Below are positions 1-10,040 of a stretch of DNA of 64,000 bases, one piece after another. A program made the translations under genes and the position numbers. Numbering within the stretch: the first letter of the stretch is position 1; each line of letters starts with the position of its first letter. The notes beneath the pieces are model-generated. The model was not told where the DNA came from. It searched no databases and saw only the letters and a list, made by a program, of their open reading frames with translations. Source of the DNA: Acinetobacter terrae (GTDB lineage: Bacteria > Pseudomonadota > Gammaproteobacteria > Pseudomonadales > Moraxellaceae); NCBI RefSeq assembly GCF_013004375.1, contig NZ_JABERI010000025.1, positions 106,243 through 170,242 on the forward strand, given 5' to 3'.

Positions 1-1646
1 GTTCTGATTACCAATTGTTTACGATCAGGTGCACGGATGAGCTGCTGAATCACATTATCAATGACAGGATTTTTGATGCCGGCATAATTATAATTCCCCG
101 GCTGATCTGCCGATGCACTGCCCCAGAACTGCGCCTGTTCATTGCCAGGATTTAAAGACTGCGGCATCACATTGGTGGTCATGTCAAAGTCCTTGCTACG
201 CATACGTTCAATGTACTGCGGCACATCGACATGACGAATGGCAACATCCACCCCCAGACGTTTCATATTGCGTATGAACGGCATCAGCGTACGTTGTAAA
301 CCATCTTGATGAATCAGGAATTCAATCCGAATCGGCTTGCCTTTGGTATCGAGCAAACGGCCATTCTTAAAGGTATAACCTGCTTTGATGAGTAACTGAC
401 GTGCTGTCATCAGATTACTACGGTTAAAACCACTGGCATCGGAGACCGGATATTTCCAGTCCTTTAAAACACCCTGACGTTGAATCGGATTGAGTTTAGA
501 TAAATACGGTTTTAAAATCGCAAGTTCTGCACTGCTTGGAACACCTTTCGCTTCCAGTTCACTATTGGCAAAATAACTCTGTAAGCGTCGATATTGTCCA
601 TAAAATAGCGCCTTGTTTTGCCATTCAAAATCGTAGGCATAAGTGATGGCTTGGCGAAATTTGATGTCTTGAAAAGGTGTACGGCGGGTATTAAACACAA
701 AACTTTGTGTCGGAATGGGATTCTGATGCTTGAATCTGTATTTCACCACCACCCCTGTTTTTACTGCAGGAAAATGATATTCCGTGACCCATTTACGCGC
801 AGTAAACTCTTCATGCAGGGTATATTGACCCGACTTAAATCCCTCAAAAGCAATGTCCAAACTGCGGTAATAAACATACTTCAAACGATCAAAGTTATAA
901 CGTCCTTTATTGACCGGTAAATCTTTGCCCCAATAATTCGGGTTACGTTTATAGCTAATACTGCGACCGGCATCAATTCGATCAATCAGATACGGCCCTG
1001 AACCCAAAATCGGCTGCATGGTGACACGGGTGAAATCTCTGTTCTGCCAATCGTGTTTTGAATAAATCGGCATTTGCGACAAGATCAGCGGCATTTCAGC
1101 GTTATTGTCAGACTTGAAACTCATTTTTACTGCAGATCTGGACAACACTTCGGTTTTATCCAGATCCGCCAGATACATTTGCAAACCCGGATTAGACTTG
1201 GTCTGATAAGCATCAAAACTGAATTTCACATCTTCGGCAGTCACTGCACTGCCATCACTAAAGCGTGCTTTGGGATTTAAATGAAAAATGACATATTTGG
1301 TTTTATCCGGATCAAAGCTCACTTTTTCCGCCAGCAAGGGATACATCACTCCCGGCTCATCCAGTGAACTCGACATCAGCGAGTCAAACAAATGTTCAAC
1401 TCCATCTGTTGAACTGCCTTTGCCATTCATACTGTTCAGGTTGTCGAATGTGCCATTACTGGCGGTACTTAAATAACCGCCTTTCGGGGCATTGACATTT
1501 GCATACGGCATGACCGGCAAGCCCGCATATTTAGGCTGGCTATGTACCGCAATATAAGGCATGGTCTGCACAGCAGCCCACAGCCCTTGCGTCAGAAGAC
1601 TAAGCCCGCAGGCAAAACTCAAGCGTTTTGCTAGAGCAAATGACAT
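1..1646 (-). CDS. Extracellular solute-binding protein, family 5 (YejA-like), partial
   Basis: Periplasmic binding component of an oligopeptide-type ABC importer. I translated it directly. It starts with a Sec signal peptide (MSFALAKRLSFACG, cleavage probably after GLWA), then the SBP family 5 pattern: FDNLNSMNGKG near residue 65, FSDGSAVTAEDVKFSFDAY near 130 and GSGPYLIDRIDAGRSISY near 195. The FNTRRTPFQDIKFRQAITYA stretch resembles the YejA (microcin C/peptide) branch. The reading frame runs off the left edge after about 548 codons, so the C-terminus lies outside the window. A GGAG ribosome site sits just upstream of the ATG, and the start lies 29 bp after the mltD stop, so the two are probably co-transcribed. 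The ligand is not readable from sequence, and no permease genes are in view. Confidence 0.85.
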   Translation of the reverse strand, partial: MSFALAKRLSFACGLSLLTQGLWAAVQTMPYIAVHSQPKYAGLPVMPYANVNAPKGGYLSTASNGTFDNLNSMNGKGSSTDGVEHLFDSLMSSSLDEPGVMYPLLAEKVSFDPDKTKYVIFHLNPKARFSDGSAVTAEDVKFSFDAYQTKSNPGLQMYLADLDKTEVLSRSAVKMSFKSDNNAEMPLILSQMPIYSKHDWQNRDFTRVTMQPILGSGPYLIDRIDAGRSISYKRNPNYWGKDLPVNKGRYNFDRLKYVYYRSLDIAFEGFKSGQYTLHEEFTARKWVTEYHFPAVKTGVVVKYRFKHQNPIPTQSFVFNTRRTPFQDIKFRQAITYAYDFEWQNKALFYGQYRRLQSYFANSELEAKGVPSSAELAILKPYLSKLNPIQRQGVLKDWKYPVSDASGFNRSNLMTARQLLIKAGYTFKNGRLLDTKGKPIRIEFLIHQDGLQRTLMPFIRNMKRLGVDVAIRHVDVPQYIERMRSKDFDMTTNVMPQSLNPGNEQAQFWGSASADQPGNYNYAGIKNPVIDNVIQQLIRAPDRKQLVIR

Positions 1647-1675
1647 CTAAAATGACTCCCTGTCTTTGGGTATGA

Positions 1676-4600
1676 TTATAAGTTTGGCACTTTAATGACA
1701 TCACCAATACGCAATTGAGTATTGGGTTGAATCGCATTCATTTCAGCGAGTTTTTCACGATCCAAACCATAGCGATTGGCCAAGCCAATCAAGGTATCAC
1801 CGCGTTTGATCTTGTACTCGATGACTGTTTTAGGCACCATGATCTGCTGACCAACACGCAAGCCTGCACGTGCATTTAGATCATTCAATGAGGCCAATTC
1901 AGCAACCGATACCCCTACCCGATTGGCAATCGCATTTAAAGACTCACCCGGTTTCACTGTATAGCTATCAGTGCTTTTAGATGAAGATTTAGTTTTTAGC
2001 GGACTTGCAACGACAGGTCGAATACTGTTGGCCCTTGCTTCAATTTCAGTCGGTAAGCCAATTTTTAGCTGCTGTCCGATACGTACAGTGCTGTTAGTAC
2101 TGATTTGATTGAGATCGGCCAGATACTGAAGCTGTAAGTAATGCTGACGTGCAATCGAAGTTAAAGTTTCACCCGATTTCACCACATGCACACTTGGCTT
2201 CACACCTTTGACTGCTTTTTCAGTTTTATCCATTCCTGTTTCACGTACAGCCTGAACCGCAGGTGCAGCTTCACCGCTGAGTTTTAAACGCTGTCCTGCA
2301 CGCAAGCCTGTATTACGGTTAATGCCGTTGATATTGGCAATATAATCCATACTTAAATCATATTTAGCCGAAATAGCTGACAAGCTATCACCTGATTGCA
2401 CCGTATAACTTTCAGGAACAGTTGAACCTGCAGGAATTTTAATAGTTTGGCCAATCTGTAAACTACTGGCGTTGGATAATCTATTGAGCTGGGCCAATTC
2501 AGTTAAAGAAATTTTCGACTGCGCAGCAATACTGGATAAGGTGTCACCACGTTGAATACGATAACTTTCAGTTTTATACGCGAATTCTGCAACAGCTGTT
2601 TCTGCTTTAACAGAAGTAGCTTTTTCTTCCTGCTTAGTCTCTAACTTGCTTTCAACTTCATGTAATGGAACATTAATTTTTTGCCCCACCATTAAGCTAC
2701 TTCCCGAAGTTAAACCTGCGGTTAAATCAGCCAACTCTTGATTAGACAAGGCATAACGGTCTGCAATCAGTTTTAAATATTCACCACGTTTGACCACATA
2801 GGGCTTGGTTTTCACTTTAACAGCGGATGTTGCGTTATTCGTCTTGATATCAGCAGTATGGGAATTGCTTTGAGCGGTTTCCTTTAACGATAATTTTTGC
2901 CCCACACGCAAACCGCTGCTGACTGATAAATTATTGTAATCTGCAAGTTGTTTAACTGATAAACCAAACTGGCTAGCCACCCCAGTCAAACTGTCATTGG
3001 CTTGAACCACATAAGTTTCAGGTTGTGTTTTTGCCTTAGCAGTTGCAGATATTTCTGTGCTTTGCGGTTTCGCATCGTATAGATAAATACTGGTTCCCAC
3101 GTACAGCGGTGAGCTTGGATCGATCTGATTCCACTTCGCCACATCACGCCAGTTCAAGCCATTTTTCATCGCAATAACGGCTAAGGTATCTCCAGGAAGT
3201 ACGGTATAGGTACTGCGTTTTCCTTTCGGTGGTGTAACCACAACTTCTGAATCCGTCTTAACGTAGTTTTTGCCTTGGTTACGTTTTGCTTCGTCAGAAT
3301 CAGCTTTGGTATTTTCTGCTACCCCTTTTGGATAAGAGAAACCTTTGGTCAACTCCTTGCCTTGTTGTTCTGCCACAGACTGACTGGTTTGAATCGCAGT
3401 GAGTTTAATTTTACCGTCAAATGGATCGGTAATTTCTGTGCCTTGCGGTGCAAGGGCTTTAAGTTCTGCAACCACTATCTCTTGTTCAGCTTTGCTGGCT
3501 ACAGGTTGTAGCACTTGCTCAACTGTTTTATTTGCGCCTTCAGCTTTTACTGCAGCCAAAATTTGTTCACGTTCAGCCGAAGATAATGGTGGCTCAACAG
3601 TCACAGGTTTAACATTGGCAACTGGAGTAACCGCAACTGGAATACGTGGTGCACTTGGGATATCGCTATTCGATGCAAATGATGCCAACGCTGCCGAACC
3701 TTGAGGCGTAGATATACGCCGCGTATTTGAGGCTTGTGTTGTGGTCACAGGATTGGCAGGTTTAACTGTTGCCGTTGCAGCAAGCTGAGTCGTTTTAGTC
3801 GTTGTTGTGGTTAATACGGGTGGTGCTTTTTTTACCGGATTAATCACTTGAGTATTTAATTCAGGCGGATTAGATCTTTCTGGTGTGAAGGGTTGTGCAG
3901 TGCTGGCCCATAAACCACCTGAACTCGGTGATAGCTTTTTAAGTCGGGCATCAATAGAAGGACTTAAATCCGCAGGAATAATAATCTTCATTGGGCTTTG
4001 ACTATCCACCCAATCCCCGCGATGTCCTGGATTTAACTGATATAGTTCGGCACGGCTTAAGCCTGCAATAGAGGCAACTTCATTTAAATTCACTGTGCCT
4101 ACAGACACTTCTCTAAAGTGTGGGCGATTGGCAATTGGAGGTAAAGACACCCCGTATGCCCCCGGATTTTTAATAATTTGTGCAACCGCTAAGAAACGTG
4201 GAACATAGTTCATGGTTTCTTGTGGCAGTTTTAGTGACCAGTAATCCGTCGGCAAACCTGCTGCTTTATTGCGGTTAATCGCTTGCTGGATACGTCCCGG
4301 GCCTGCATTGTATGCTGCCAAAGCCAGTTCCCATGAACCAAACTGATTGTACAATCCACCTAAAAACTCATACGCTGCACGTGTCGATTCAACCACATCA
4401 CGGCGACCATCGTATAAACTGGTTTGTTTCAAACCATAAATACGTCCGGTACTTGGAATGAATTGCCACATGCCTGCTGCTGCCGCACTACTGGTCGCTG
4501 CAGGGTCATAGGAACTTTCAATAATGGGCAATAAAGCCAGTTCAGTCGGCAAGCCACGACGCTCTGCTTCTTTTACCGTGTGATAAAGATAACGTGAAGC

Positions 4601-4978
4601 TCGTGCACTCAAACGGTCTAAATACGGTTGACGTGAAATAAACCAGCCACGCTGTGCTTCAATACGAGAGTCCCAATGGGTTTGATCCATTTTAAAACCA
4701 ACGGTCATGCGTTTCCAAACGTCGCCGTGTTTTAAAATGAGCAGACGATCACCTTCTACCGCACGCATATCTGTTGCAGAGAGTAGATCTTCTAAAGAGT
4801 CCAGGCTGTTGGCATCCAGATATGCAGAACCCACCAGTTTCGATTTTGATCCATGCGTTGCACTTTGGCTTGAGGAACAACCCGTCAGACCTAGCGCAGC
4901 TAAAGCTGAACCCAATACTGTTATTTTAAAAAAATTGGGTAATAAAGGCTGCCACAAAATCGCGGTTGGTTTATACAT
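1676..4978 (-). CDS. mltD: Membrane-bound lytic murein transglycosylase D with eight LysM domains
   Basis: Outer-membrane lipoprotein that cleaves the MurNAc-GlcNAc bond of peptidoglycan with 1,6-anhydro product formation. I chose the ATG at 4978 because it gives a lipoprotein signal ending in lipobox LTGC (Cys about residue 34); the frame is open further upstream to 5050 but without a signal or ribosome site. The SLT domain covers roughly residues 130-260, with the catalytic Glu in LLPIIESSYDP (about residue 154) and AAGMWQFIPSTGRIYGL after it. After a low-complexity Thr/Val/Pro linker, eight LysM repeats (pattern Y-V-GDTL-IA-N-GQ-I-VP) fill about residues 590-1100. E. coli MltD has two, so this protein (1,100 aa) is far longer. 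It is divergent from rnhA-dnaQ and precedes the YejA-like gene. Confidence 0.93.
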   Translation of the reverse strand: MYKPTAILWQPLLPNFFKITVLGSALAALGLTGCSSSQSATHGSKSKLVGSAYLDANSLDSLEDLLSATDMRAVEGDRLLILKHGDVWKRMTVGFKMDQTHWDSRIEAQRGWFISRQPYLDRLSARASRYLYHTVKEAERRGLPTELALLPIIESSYDPAATSSAAAAGMWQFIPSTGRIYGLKQTSLYDGRRDVVESTRAAYEFLGGLYNQFGSWELALAAYNAGPGRIQQAINRNKAAGLPTDYWSLKLPQETMNYVPRFLAVAQIIKNPGAYGVSLPPIANRPHFREVSVGTVNLNEVASIAGLSRAELYQLNPGHRGDWVDSQSPMKIIIPADLSPSIDARLKKLSPSSGGLWASTAQPFTPERSNPPELNTQVINPVKKAPPVLTTTTTKTTQLAATATVKPANPVTTTQASNTRRISTPQGSAALASFASNSDIPSAPRIPVAVTPVANVKPVTVEPPLSSAEREQILAAVKAEGANKTVEQVLQPVASKAEQEIVVAELKALAPQGTEITDPFDGKIKLTAIQTSQSVAEQQGKELTKGFSYPKGVAENTKADSDEAKRNQGKNYVKTDSEVVVTPPKGKRSTYTVLPGDTLAVIAMKNGLNWRDVAKWNQIDPSSPLYVGTSIYLYDAKPQSTEISATAKAKTQPETYVVQANDSLTGVASQFGLSVKQLADYNNLSVSSGLRVGQKLSLKETAQSNSHTADIKTNNATSAVKVKTKPYVVKRGEYLKLIADRYALSNQELADLTAGLTSGSSLMVGQKINVPLHEVESKLETKQEEKATSVKAETAVAEFAYKTESYRIQRGDTLSSIAAQSKISLTELAQLNRLSNASSLQIGQTIKIPAGSTVPESYTVQSGDSLSAISAKYDLSMDYIANINGINRNTGLRAGQRLKLSGEAAPAVQAVRETGMDKTEKAVKGVKPSVHVVKSGETLTSIARQHYLQLQYLADLNQISTNSTVRIGQQLKIGLPTEIEARANSIRPVVASPLKTKSSSKSTDSYTVKPGESLNAIANRVGVSVAELASLNDLNARAGLRVGQQIMVPKTVIEYKIKRGDTLIGLANRYGLDREKLAEMNAIQPNTQLRIGDVIKVPNL

Positions 4979-5196
4979 AAAGGAATCCAAACAACTCGTA
5001 TAAAATTTATTTTTTAGATATGCCATTGTAGTGAAGCATGTCGTCGACACAAGATATTAATTTAGCGCGATTTCACTGTAAATGTTACAAGAAATTAAAA
5101 AATAAGCATGTTATACACTGCAAAAGTGCAATTGCGTTATACAATACACCATTCACATGCTTCAATTTAACTCTCACTCGTTCGGATTTGGTTTAT

Positions 5197-6609
5197 ATGG
5201 CTCAAACAATCACACTCTATGTCGATGGCGCTTGTCGCGGCAATCCAGGTTTAGGCGGTTGGGGTGCATATGTCATTACTGAGTCCGAAGAGCATAAGCT
5301 GTATGGTGGTGTCCCTGAAACCACCAATAACCGCATGGAACTCACCGCGGCAATTGAAGGCATTAAATTCTGCCCCACCGATGCCAAACTGATTATCTGG
5401 ACAGATTCCAATTACGTGAAACAAGGTATTACCGAGTGGATTCATGGCTGGAAAAAGAAAAACTGGAAAGATGTTAAAAACCCAGACCTGTGGAAACTTC
5501 TGGATGCAACCTGCCAAGGCCGCGAAATTGAATGGAACTGGATTAGAGGTCATTCTGGACATCCTGGCAATGAAATGGCCGATCAACTCGCCAACCTGGG
5601 TGCAGATCAAACCTTAACCAACATGAAAAATTCATCATCAAAAGCAGAAAAACCATTAGCAGAAGTTGTGGTTTTAGATAAAAAAAAAGTGGAAAAGGAC
5701 TGGTTGCTAGATGATCCTTTTGGTTTCGACTTAATGGAATCTGATGTGCAGGATGACACCGAAGCTTTAGAAAACTTAGCACAAGAAATGATTCAGTCTG
5801 AAGATATGAATGACGAAGCTGAAGTTCAAGATGAAATTGTAGAGGATGTTGCTCCCGCTCTATTAAATGTAGAGCATCCACATATTGTAATTACACCGCG
5901 AACCAAGCAAGTTCATGGTCCGCGCCAACTGATTCTGGATACCGAAACCACCGGGTTCTATTTCCAGGACACTGACCGGATTATTGAGGTCGGTGCGCTT
6001 GAAATGGTGAACCGTAAACTGACCGGTAGCTCCATTCACATTTATATCAATCCGAAAAAACCGGTCGGTGATTCTGAAAATATTCATGGTATTTCAGATG
6101 CCTTCTTGCAAGACAAACCGGTTTATGCAGAAATTGCCGATGTGCTGTTTGAATATTTAAAAGGCGCAGAAATTATTGCGCATAATGCCACTTTCGACAT
6201 GAACTTCTTAAACATGGAGTTCAAACGTGCGGGCTTTGTGGCTTTATCCGAGGTGTGTGAGGTTACCGATACCTTGGCCATGGCGAAAAGCAAACATCCA
6301 GGGCAGAAAAACTCCCTTGATGCTTTGGTGCGCCGTTATGAAATTCCGCAACGAGACCGTACTTTCCATGGTGCCTTACTCGATGCTGAAATTCTGGCAG
6401 ATGTCTATTTAGCCATGACCGGTGGTCAAGTTTCCTTCGACATGGATACCTTGAGCGAGAGTGAGCAACAAGAGGCGCAGACTGCGCGTTTAAGTGTACA
6501 AATCGAGCTGCCTGTCATTTTACCTTCAGAACAGGAACTTCAAGCACATGAGACCTGGGTCAAACAATTTGAAGAAAAACATGGAACAGCTTGTCTTTTT
6601 GCGAAATAA
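5197..6609 (+). CDS. rnhA-dnaQ: Bifunctional RNase HI - DNA polymerase III epsilon (3'-5' exonuclease) fusion
   Basis: One 470-residue frame carries two replication enzymes. Residues 1-140 are RNase HI, which removes the RNA of RNA-DNA hybrids: catalytic D10 in YVDGACRGNPG, E48 in NNRMELTAA, D70 in IWTDSNYV, H119 in IRGHSGHPG and D129. Residues 145-240 form an acidic, probably flexible linker. Residues 244-425 are the DnaQ proofreading exonuclease: Exo I D248/E250 in LILDTETTGF, Exo II D334 in HNATFDMNFL, Exo III H391/D396 in HGALLDAEIL. All catalytic residues of both halves are present. I chose the ATG at 5197 (MAQTITLYVDG), which matches the RNase HI N-terminus; the frame is open to 5038 but that extension resembles no protein. 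In E. coli the two genes are separate and divergent. I recall the same fusion in other Acinetobacter. Confidence 0.95.
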   Translation: MAQTITLYVDGACRGNPGLGGWGAYVITESEEHKLYGGVPETTNNRMELTAAIEGIKFCPTDAKLIIWTDSNYVKQGITEWIHGWKKKNWKDVKNPDLWKLLDATCQGREIEWNWIRGHSGHPGNEMADQLANLGADQTLTNMKNSSSKAEKPLAEVVVLDKKKVEKDWLLDDPFGFDLMESDVQDDTEALENLAQEMIQSEDMNDEAEVQDEIVEDVAPALLNVEHPHIVITPRTKQVHGPRQLILDTETTGFYFQDTDRIIEVGALEMVNRKLTGSSIHIYINPKKPVGDSENIHGISDAFLQDKPVYAEIADVLFEYLKGAEIIAHNATFDMNFLNMEFKRAGFVALSEVCEVTDTLAMAKSKHPGQKNSLDALVRRYEIPQRDRTFHGALLDAEILADVYLAMTGGQVSFDMDTLSESEQQEAQTARLSVQIELPVILPSEQELQAHETWVKQFEEKHGTACLFAK

Positions 6610-6734
6610 AATCTACATTTCTAGTGGTTTTTTGTATTTAAACATTTAACAGTTAAGTTATAGTTGAATGTAAAGAAGTTTCGCCTTTAACGGGCTGCTC
6701 ATAAACAGATAAACACTAGGATAGGTGCAGATAC

Positions 6735-8378
6735 ATGTCTTACCAAACCTCTATTCATTTTGACCCAACTGCATTGCTGATAATAAAAAATGAGGTTGAT
6801 AACTCAATTAAACTAGTCGAATCAGCGGTTAGCAGCTTAGCAGAAGATCAAACGTTACCTTTTGGTATTGATGATGCACTGAATCAATTTGAGCAATGTG
6901 CCCAAGTACTGGCACTTATTGATATGCAAAGCTTGGCTAAAATCGCTCAGTATTCTGCTGAGTTAATGCGCAAAATCATGGGGAATCCTGCGCAAATCAA
7001 CACCCAAGAAGTGATTGCCTTAAGTGAAGGCACCACCATGATGAAGCGTTATATCGAATTTATTTGCTTGCGTGAAGTGAAGATTCCGCAATTCTTGCTC
7101 GATACGCTGAATCGTCTTGAGATTGTATTAGGCAAGCCGATTACTCATGAAGGTCAGCATATTGAGTCGTTAATTGACAGTATTACCCCTGATTTTAAGC
7201 TTCCTAAAGCACCGAGTTTAGAGAAATCTAAATATGTGCATCGCCTGTATAAACTGTCTTTAAACAAGCTGATTAAGCAGGAAGAAACCGAATTTGATCT
7301 TCAAGCGATTAAATTGGTCGGTGCATATTTAGCCGGTCTTGCTGAAAATACGCCAAGCAAGCAATATTGGAATCTGGTGCATGTTGCATTTGACCAGATT
7401 GACCACTTGCTTCTGAATGATCCGCGTTTACGCACATTAGTCAGCATTGAACGCAATATGGCGCAATATTTCAACACCCCGGATCGTTTCAAACCAAGCT
7501 TGGCCGATTTAGCCAATATTTTAAGTTTGTGTATTAGCCAGGAAGATGAGACTGCACAACATATCCGCAACCAGCTAAATCTGGGTGAAGACCATCTGAC
7601 CGATACGCAATTACAAGTATTCAGCCGTCATCTTTATGGCCCCGATTTTGATACCATGCATACGATTAGTGAACTTGTGACCACTGAAATGACACAAATT
7701 CGTAACGACATCGAATACAATTATCAAAATATGACCCCGGAAAAAACACGAGAGTTACAAGACAAATTAAGCAGTCTTGCTAATATTTTCAAAGTGTTAA
7801 ATCTGAATGAAGCCTTTAATGACTTGTCGCGTCAGGCAAGTTTGCTCAGCAGTGCTGAAGTGCTGAAAGATGAAGGTTTTGCACAGCAATTGATGAATTG
7901 TATTCTATCTGCAATGAATTCAATTGGCGTACTGGAACGTCATCACACCTCAAGCCGTTTACAGCTTCGTGTGCATAACATGAATATCTCTTTAGACCGT
8001 CTTGACGAAGCCCATGCTGCTTTGCTCAATGAAACTAAAGCGGTAATTGACCTTTCTAACCAAACTTTAATGCAATATTTGCAAGACAGCAATCTGGCAA
8101 CTGTAGAGAATTTGCCGACCCAATTACGTGAAATTGGTGGTGCACTGTTGTTCTTAAATGCTGAAGCAGGTCAAACCGCGTTAAAAACCGCAGCAGACTT
8201 TATTCAGCAGCAAGTTGAAAGTTCAACAGTGATTAATGCTGAACAAATCAACCACACCCTCGATACTTTAGCCAGTGCCGATATGATGATCGACAATTTA
8301 AAATACAAACAACCTGTATTGCAGTCGATGTTTAATGTAGCATTGCAAAGTAGCGAAAAACTGAAAACTGTTGCCTAA
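6735..8378 (+). CDS. fimL: FimL-like scaffold protein (ChpA N-terminal-like)
   Basis: A 547-residue, largely alpha-helical soluble protein without signal peptide, resembling FimL of Pseudomonas aeruginosa (similar length), which is itself related to the N-terminal region of the chemosensory kinase ChpA. There it links the Pil-Chp system, cAMP signalling and type IV pili at the cell pole. Visible Hpt-like helical repeats include LNQFEQCAQVLALIDMQSLA near residue 55 and FKVLNLNEAFNDLSRQASLL near 360, but no phosphorylatable-His HENAHxxKG motif, consistent with a degenerate non-phosphorelay scaffold. Its stop overlaps the start of nudC (TAATG), the same gene order as P. aeruginosa fimL-nudC, which supports the assignment. 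The pilus role is inferred from the family. Confidence 0.8.
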   Translation: MSYQTSIHFDPTALLIIKNEVDNSIKLVESAVSSLAEDQTLPFGIDDALNQFEQCAQVLALIDMQSLAKIAQYSAELMRKIMGNPAQINTQEVIALSEGTTMMKRYIEFICLREVKIPQFLLDTLNRLEIVLGKPITHEGQHIESLIDSITPDFKLPKAPSLEKSKYVHRLYKLSLNKLIKQEETEFDLQAIKLVGAYLAGLAENTPSKQYWNLVHVAFDQIDHLLLNDPRLRTLVSIERNMAQYFNTPDRFKPSLADLANILSLCISQEDETAQHIRNQLNLGEDHLTDTQLQVFSRHLYGPDFDTMHTISELVTTEMTQIRNDIEYNYQNMTPEKTRELQDKLSSLANIFKVLNLNEAFNDLSRQASLLSSAEVLKDEGFAQQLMNCILSAMNSIGVLERHHTSSRLQLRVHNMNISLDRLDEAHAALLNETKAVIDLSNQTLMQYLQDSNLATVENLPTQLREIGGALLFLNAEAGQTALKTAADFIQQQVESSTVINAEQINHTLDTLASADMMIDNLKYKQPVLQSMFNVALQSSEKLKTVA

Positions 8379-9151
8379 TGTCTGAATTATCACTTGCTTA
8401 TATCTTTCATCAACATCAACTGTTAGTGGATGAAAATTTTCAACTGCCTCAAGTAGAACGTTTGGCAAGTGATCTTCACTTCAACACGGGTGATCAAGTG
8501 GTTGCCCGTGATCTTCTCGAAGACGAACCTATTCCTCAAGGCTTACAATTGGTTCCTATCCGTCAGTTATTGACGCTTTGGGATACAAGGCAATTCGAGC
8601 ATGCCAGTCGCGCAATTCAACTTTTGGAATGGCGTAAAAACCATAAATTCTGTAGTCACTGTGGGCATCAGACGGAAGCACATCCAACTGAATATGCCAT
8701 GATTTGCCCTGCTTGTCGTTATCACCAATATCCGCGAGTACAACCTTGCGTGATCACCGTAATCACACGCGGTGATGATGAAATCCTGCTGGCTAAAAAT
8801 GCGAAAAACAAAACCAATATGTATGGACTGATTGCCGGTTTTGTCGAAGTTGGAGAAACCTTAGAAGAAGCAGTACGCCGCGAGACGTTCGAGGAAGTCG
8901 GATTAAAAGTCAAAAATGTGCAATATCTTGCCAGTCAGCCCTGGCCTTTTCCGAGTAATTTAATGCTCGCTTTCCGTGCTGAATATGCTTCTGGAGAAAT
9001 CAAACTTCAAGAAGAAGAAATTAGCGATGCACAATTTTTTAAATTGGATCAACTGCCCGAAATTCCTTTTAAAGGCAGCATTGCATACGCCATGATTAAA
9101 CACATTACCGAAGGTCATCCTGTTGCAGATGACACCCGTGAATGGTTATAA
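8378..9151 (+). CDS. nudC: NADH pyrophosphatase / NAD-capped RNA hydrolase NudC
   Basis: Nudix hydrolase that cleaves NAD(H) to NMN(H) and AMP and removes NAD caps from RNA. The zinc ribbon is C92-C95 and C110-C113 (FCSHCGH, ICPACRY). The Nudix box spans residues 154-176 (GFVEVGE then RETFEEVGL, fitting Gx5Ex7REUxEExGU). The NudC signature SQPWPFPSN follows at about residue 186. Length is 257 aa, as in E. coli. The start codon overlaps the fimL stop by one base, implying translational coupling. It converges with the esterase gene, with only one base between the two stop codons. Confidence 0.95.
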   Translation: MSELSLAYIFHQHQLLVDENFQLPQVERLASDLHFNTGDQVVARDLLEDEPIPQGLQLVPIRQLLTLWDTRQFEHASRAIQLLEWRKNHKFCSHCGHQTEAHPTEYAMICPACRYHQYPRVQPCVITVITRGDDEILLAKNAKNKTNMYGLIAGFVEVGETLEEAVRRETFEEVGLKVKNVQYLASQPWPFPSNLMLAFRAEYASGEIKLQEEEISDAQFFKLDQLPEIPFKGSIAYAMIKHITEGHPVADDTREWL

Positions 9152-9152
9152 G

Positions 9153-10040
9153 CTAAGGTTTTAAGGCTTCATCTAAAACCGTTAAAATTTGTTTCTTGGT
9201 CTGGAAATAGCGACTAAACAAACTCGAAACCGAACCCATAATGGAAACATGTCCTGTACCCGGAATGGTAATTATCTGGCTATGATTGCCCTTTTCCTGC
9301 AAAATACGATGCAAATCTTCTGAATTATTATGACCCACCACTTGATCATTCGATGCCAAGAACAGGTAATGCTTCACCGTATTCGATTCAATAAAATAAT
9401 ATGGCATCACATGTTGATAAGGGACGCTCTGATCAAATGCATCGGCACATAATGGATCATCTTTATAATCAAAATGATAAGGTCCAGATAATCCAATAAT
9501 CGCTTGAATTTGGGCACGGCAGTTTAAGGTATACGGCTTCGGATGATACAAAGCCGACATGACATTAAATGCACCGGCCGAATGCCCCATCAACACGATT
9601 TTTTCAGTGCGTATATTCAGTCTAGATTGATGCTGGGTCAGATAGTTTAAGGCCAGGCTCAGGTCATCAATATAACTGGGAAATACATGTTCGGGTGCAA
9701 GATGATAATTGATCACCGCAACGTCATAACCCTCTTTAGCAAAGGCTTCACCGACAAAGCGATAATCTTTTTTATCTCCATGTAACCACGCCCCGCCATG
9801 TACAAATACAATTAAGGGACGCTGTTCACGTGGAGTTTCGGCAGTAAAAATATCCAGGCGTTGCCGTGCTCTTAAGCCATAAGCAATGTTTTCAACGACT
9901 GAATAACCTTTTTTAGGGGTTAAACGATTCAGGGCATAACTACCAAAATCGTAAAGGCGAAAATCCTTGTAAAACATTTTCACCAATGCGACATTTTGTT
10001 GCAGTTTCTTTTTGACCACTTGAGTTACATTATTGAGCAT
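9153..10040 (-). CDS. Alpha/beta hydrolase, carboxylesterase-like
   Basis: Cytosolic alpha/beta hydrolase of about 295 residues in the BD-FAE/HSL-like esterase group. The oxyanion-hole motif is VFVHGGAWLHGDK, the nucleophile elbow is LMGHSAGAF, and GTGHVSIMG near the C-terminus supplies the probable catalytic His. YDVAVINYHLAPEHVFPS is typical of the family. The substrate is unknown; short acyl esters are likely. I prefer the ATG at 10040, which overlaps the dolP stop by 11 bp; a longer version would need a TTG at 10067. It is probably the last gene of the lpoA-yraN-dolP operon, though it is not part of that cluster in E. coli. Confidence 0.82.
   Translation of the reverse strand: MLNNVTQVVKKKLQQNVALVKMFYKDFRLYDFGSYALNRLTPKKGYSVVENIAYGLRARQRLDIFTAETPREQRPLIVFVHGGAWLHGDKKDYRFVGEAFAKEGYDVAVINYHLAPEHVFPSYIDDLSLALNYLTQHQSRLNIRTEKIVLMGHSAGAFNVMSALYHPKPYTLNCRAQIQAIIGLSGPYHFDYKDDPLCADAFDQSVPYQHVMPYYFIESNTVKHYLFLASNDQVVGHNNSEDLHRILQEKGNHSQIITIPGTGHVSIMGSVSSLFSRYFQTKKQILTVLDEALKP

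Noticed and set aside
3399..3704. Plus-strand frame of 101 codons inside mltD
   Set aside because: Antisense shadow of the repetitive Thr/Val/Ala linker of MltD.
5038..5196. N-terminal extension of the RNase HI-DnaQ frame by 53 residues
   Set aside because: RNase HI starts at MAQTITLYVDGA; the extra residues are unlike any domain and overlap the mltD upstream region.
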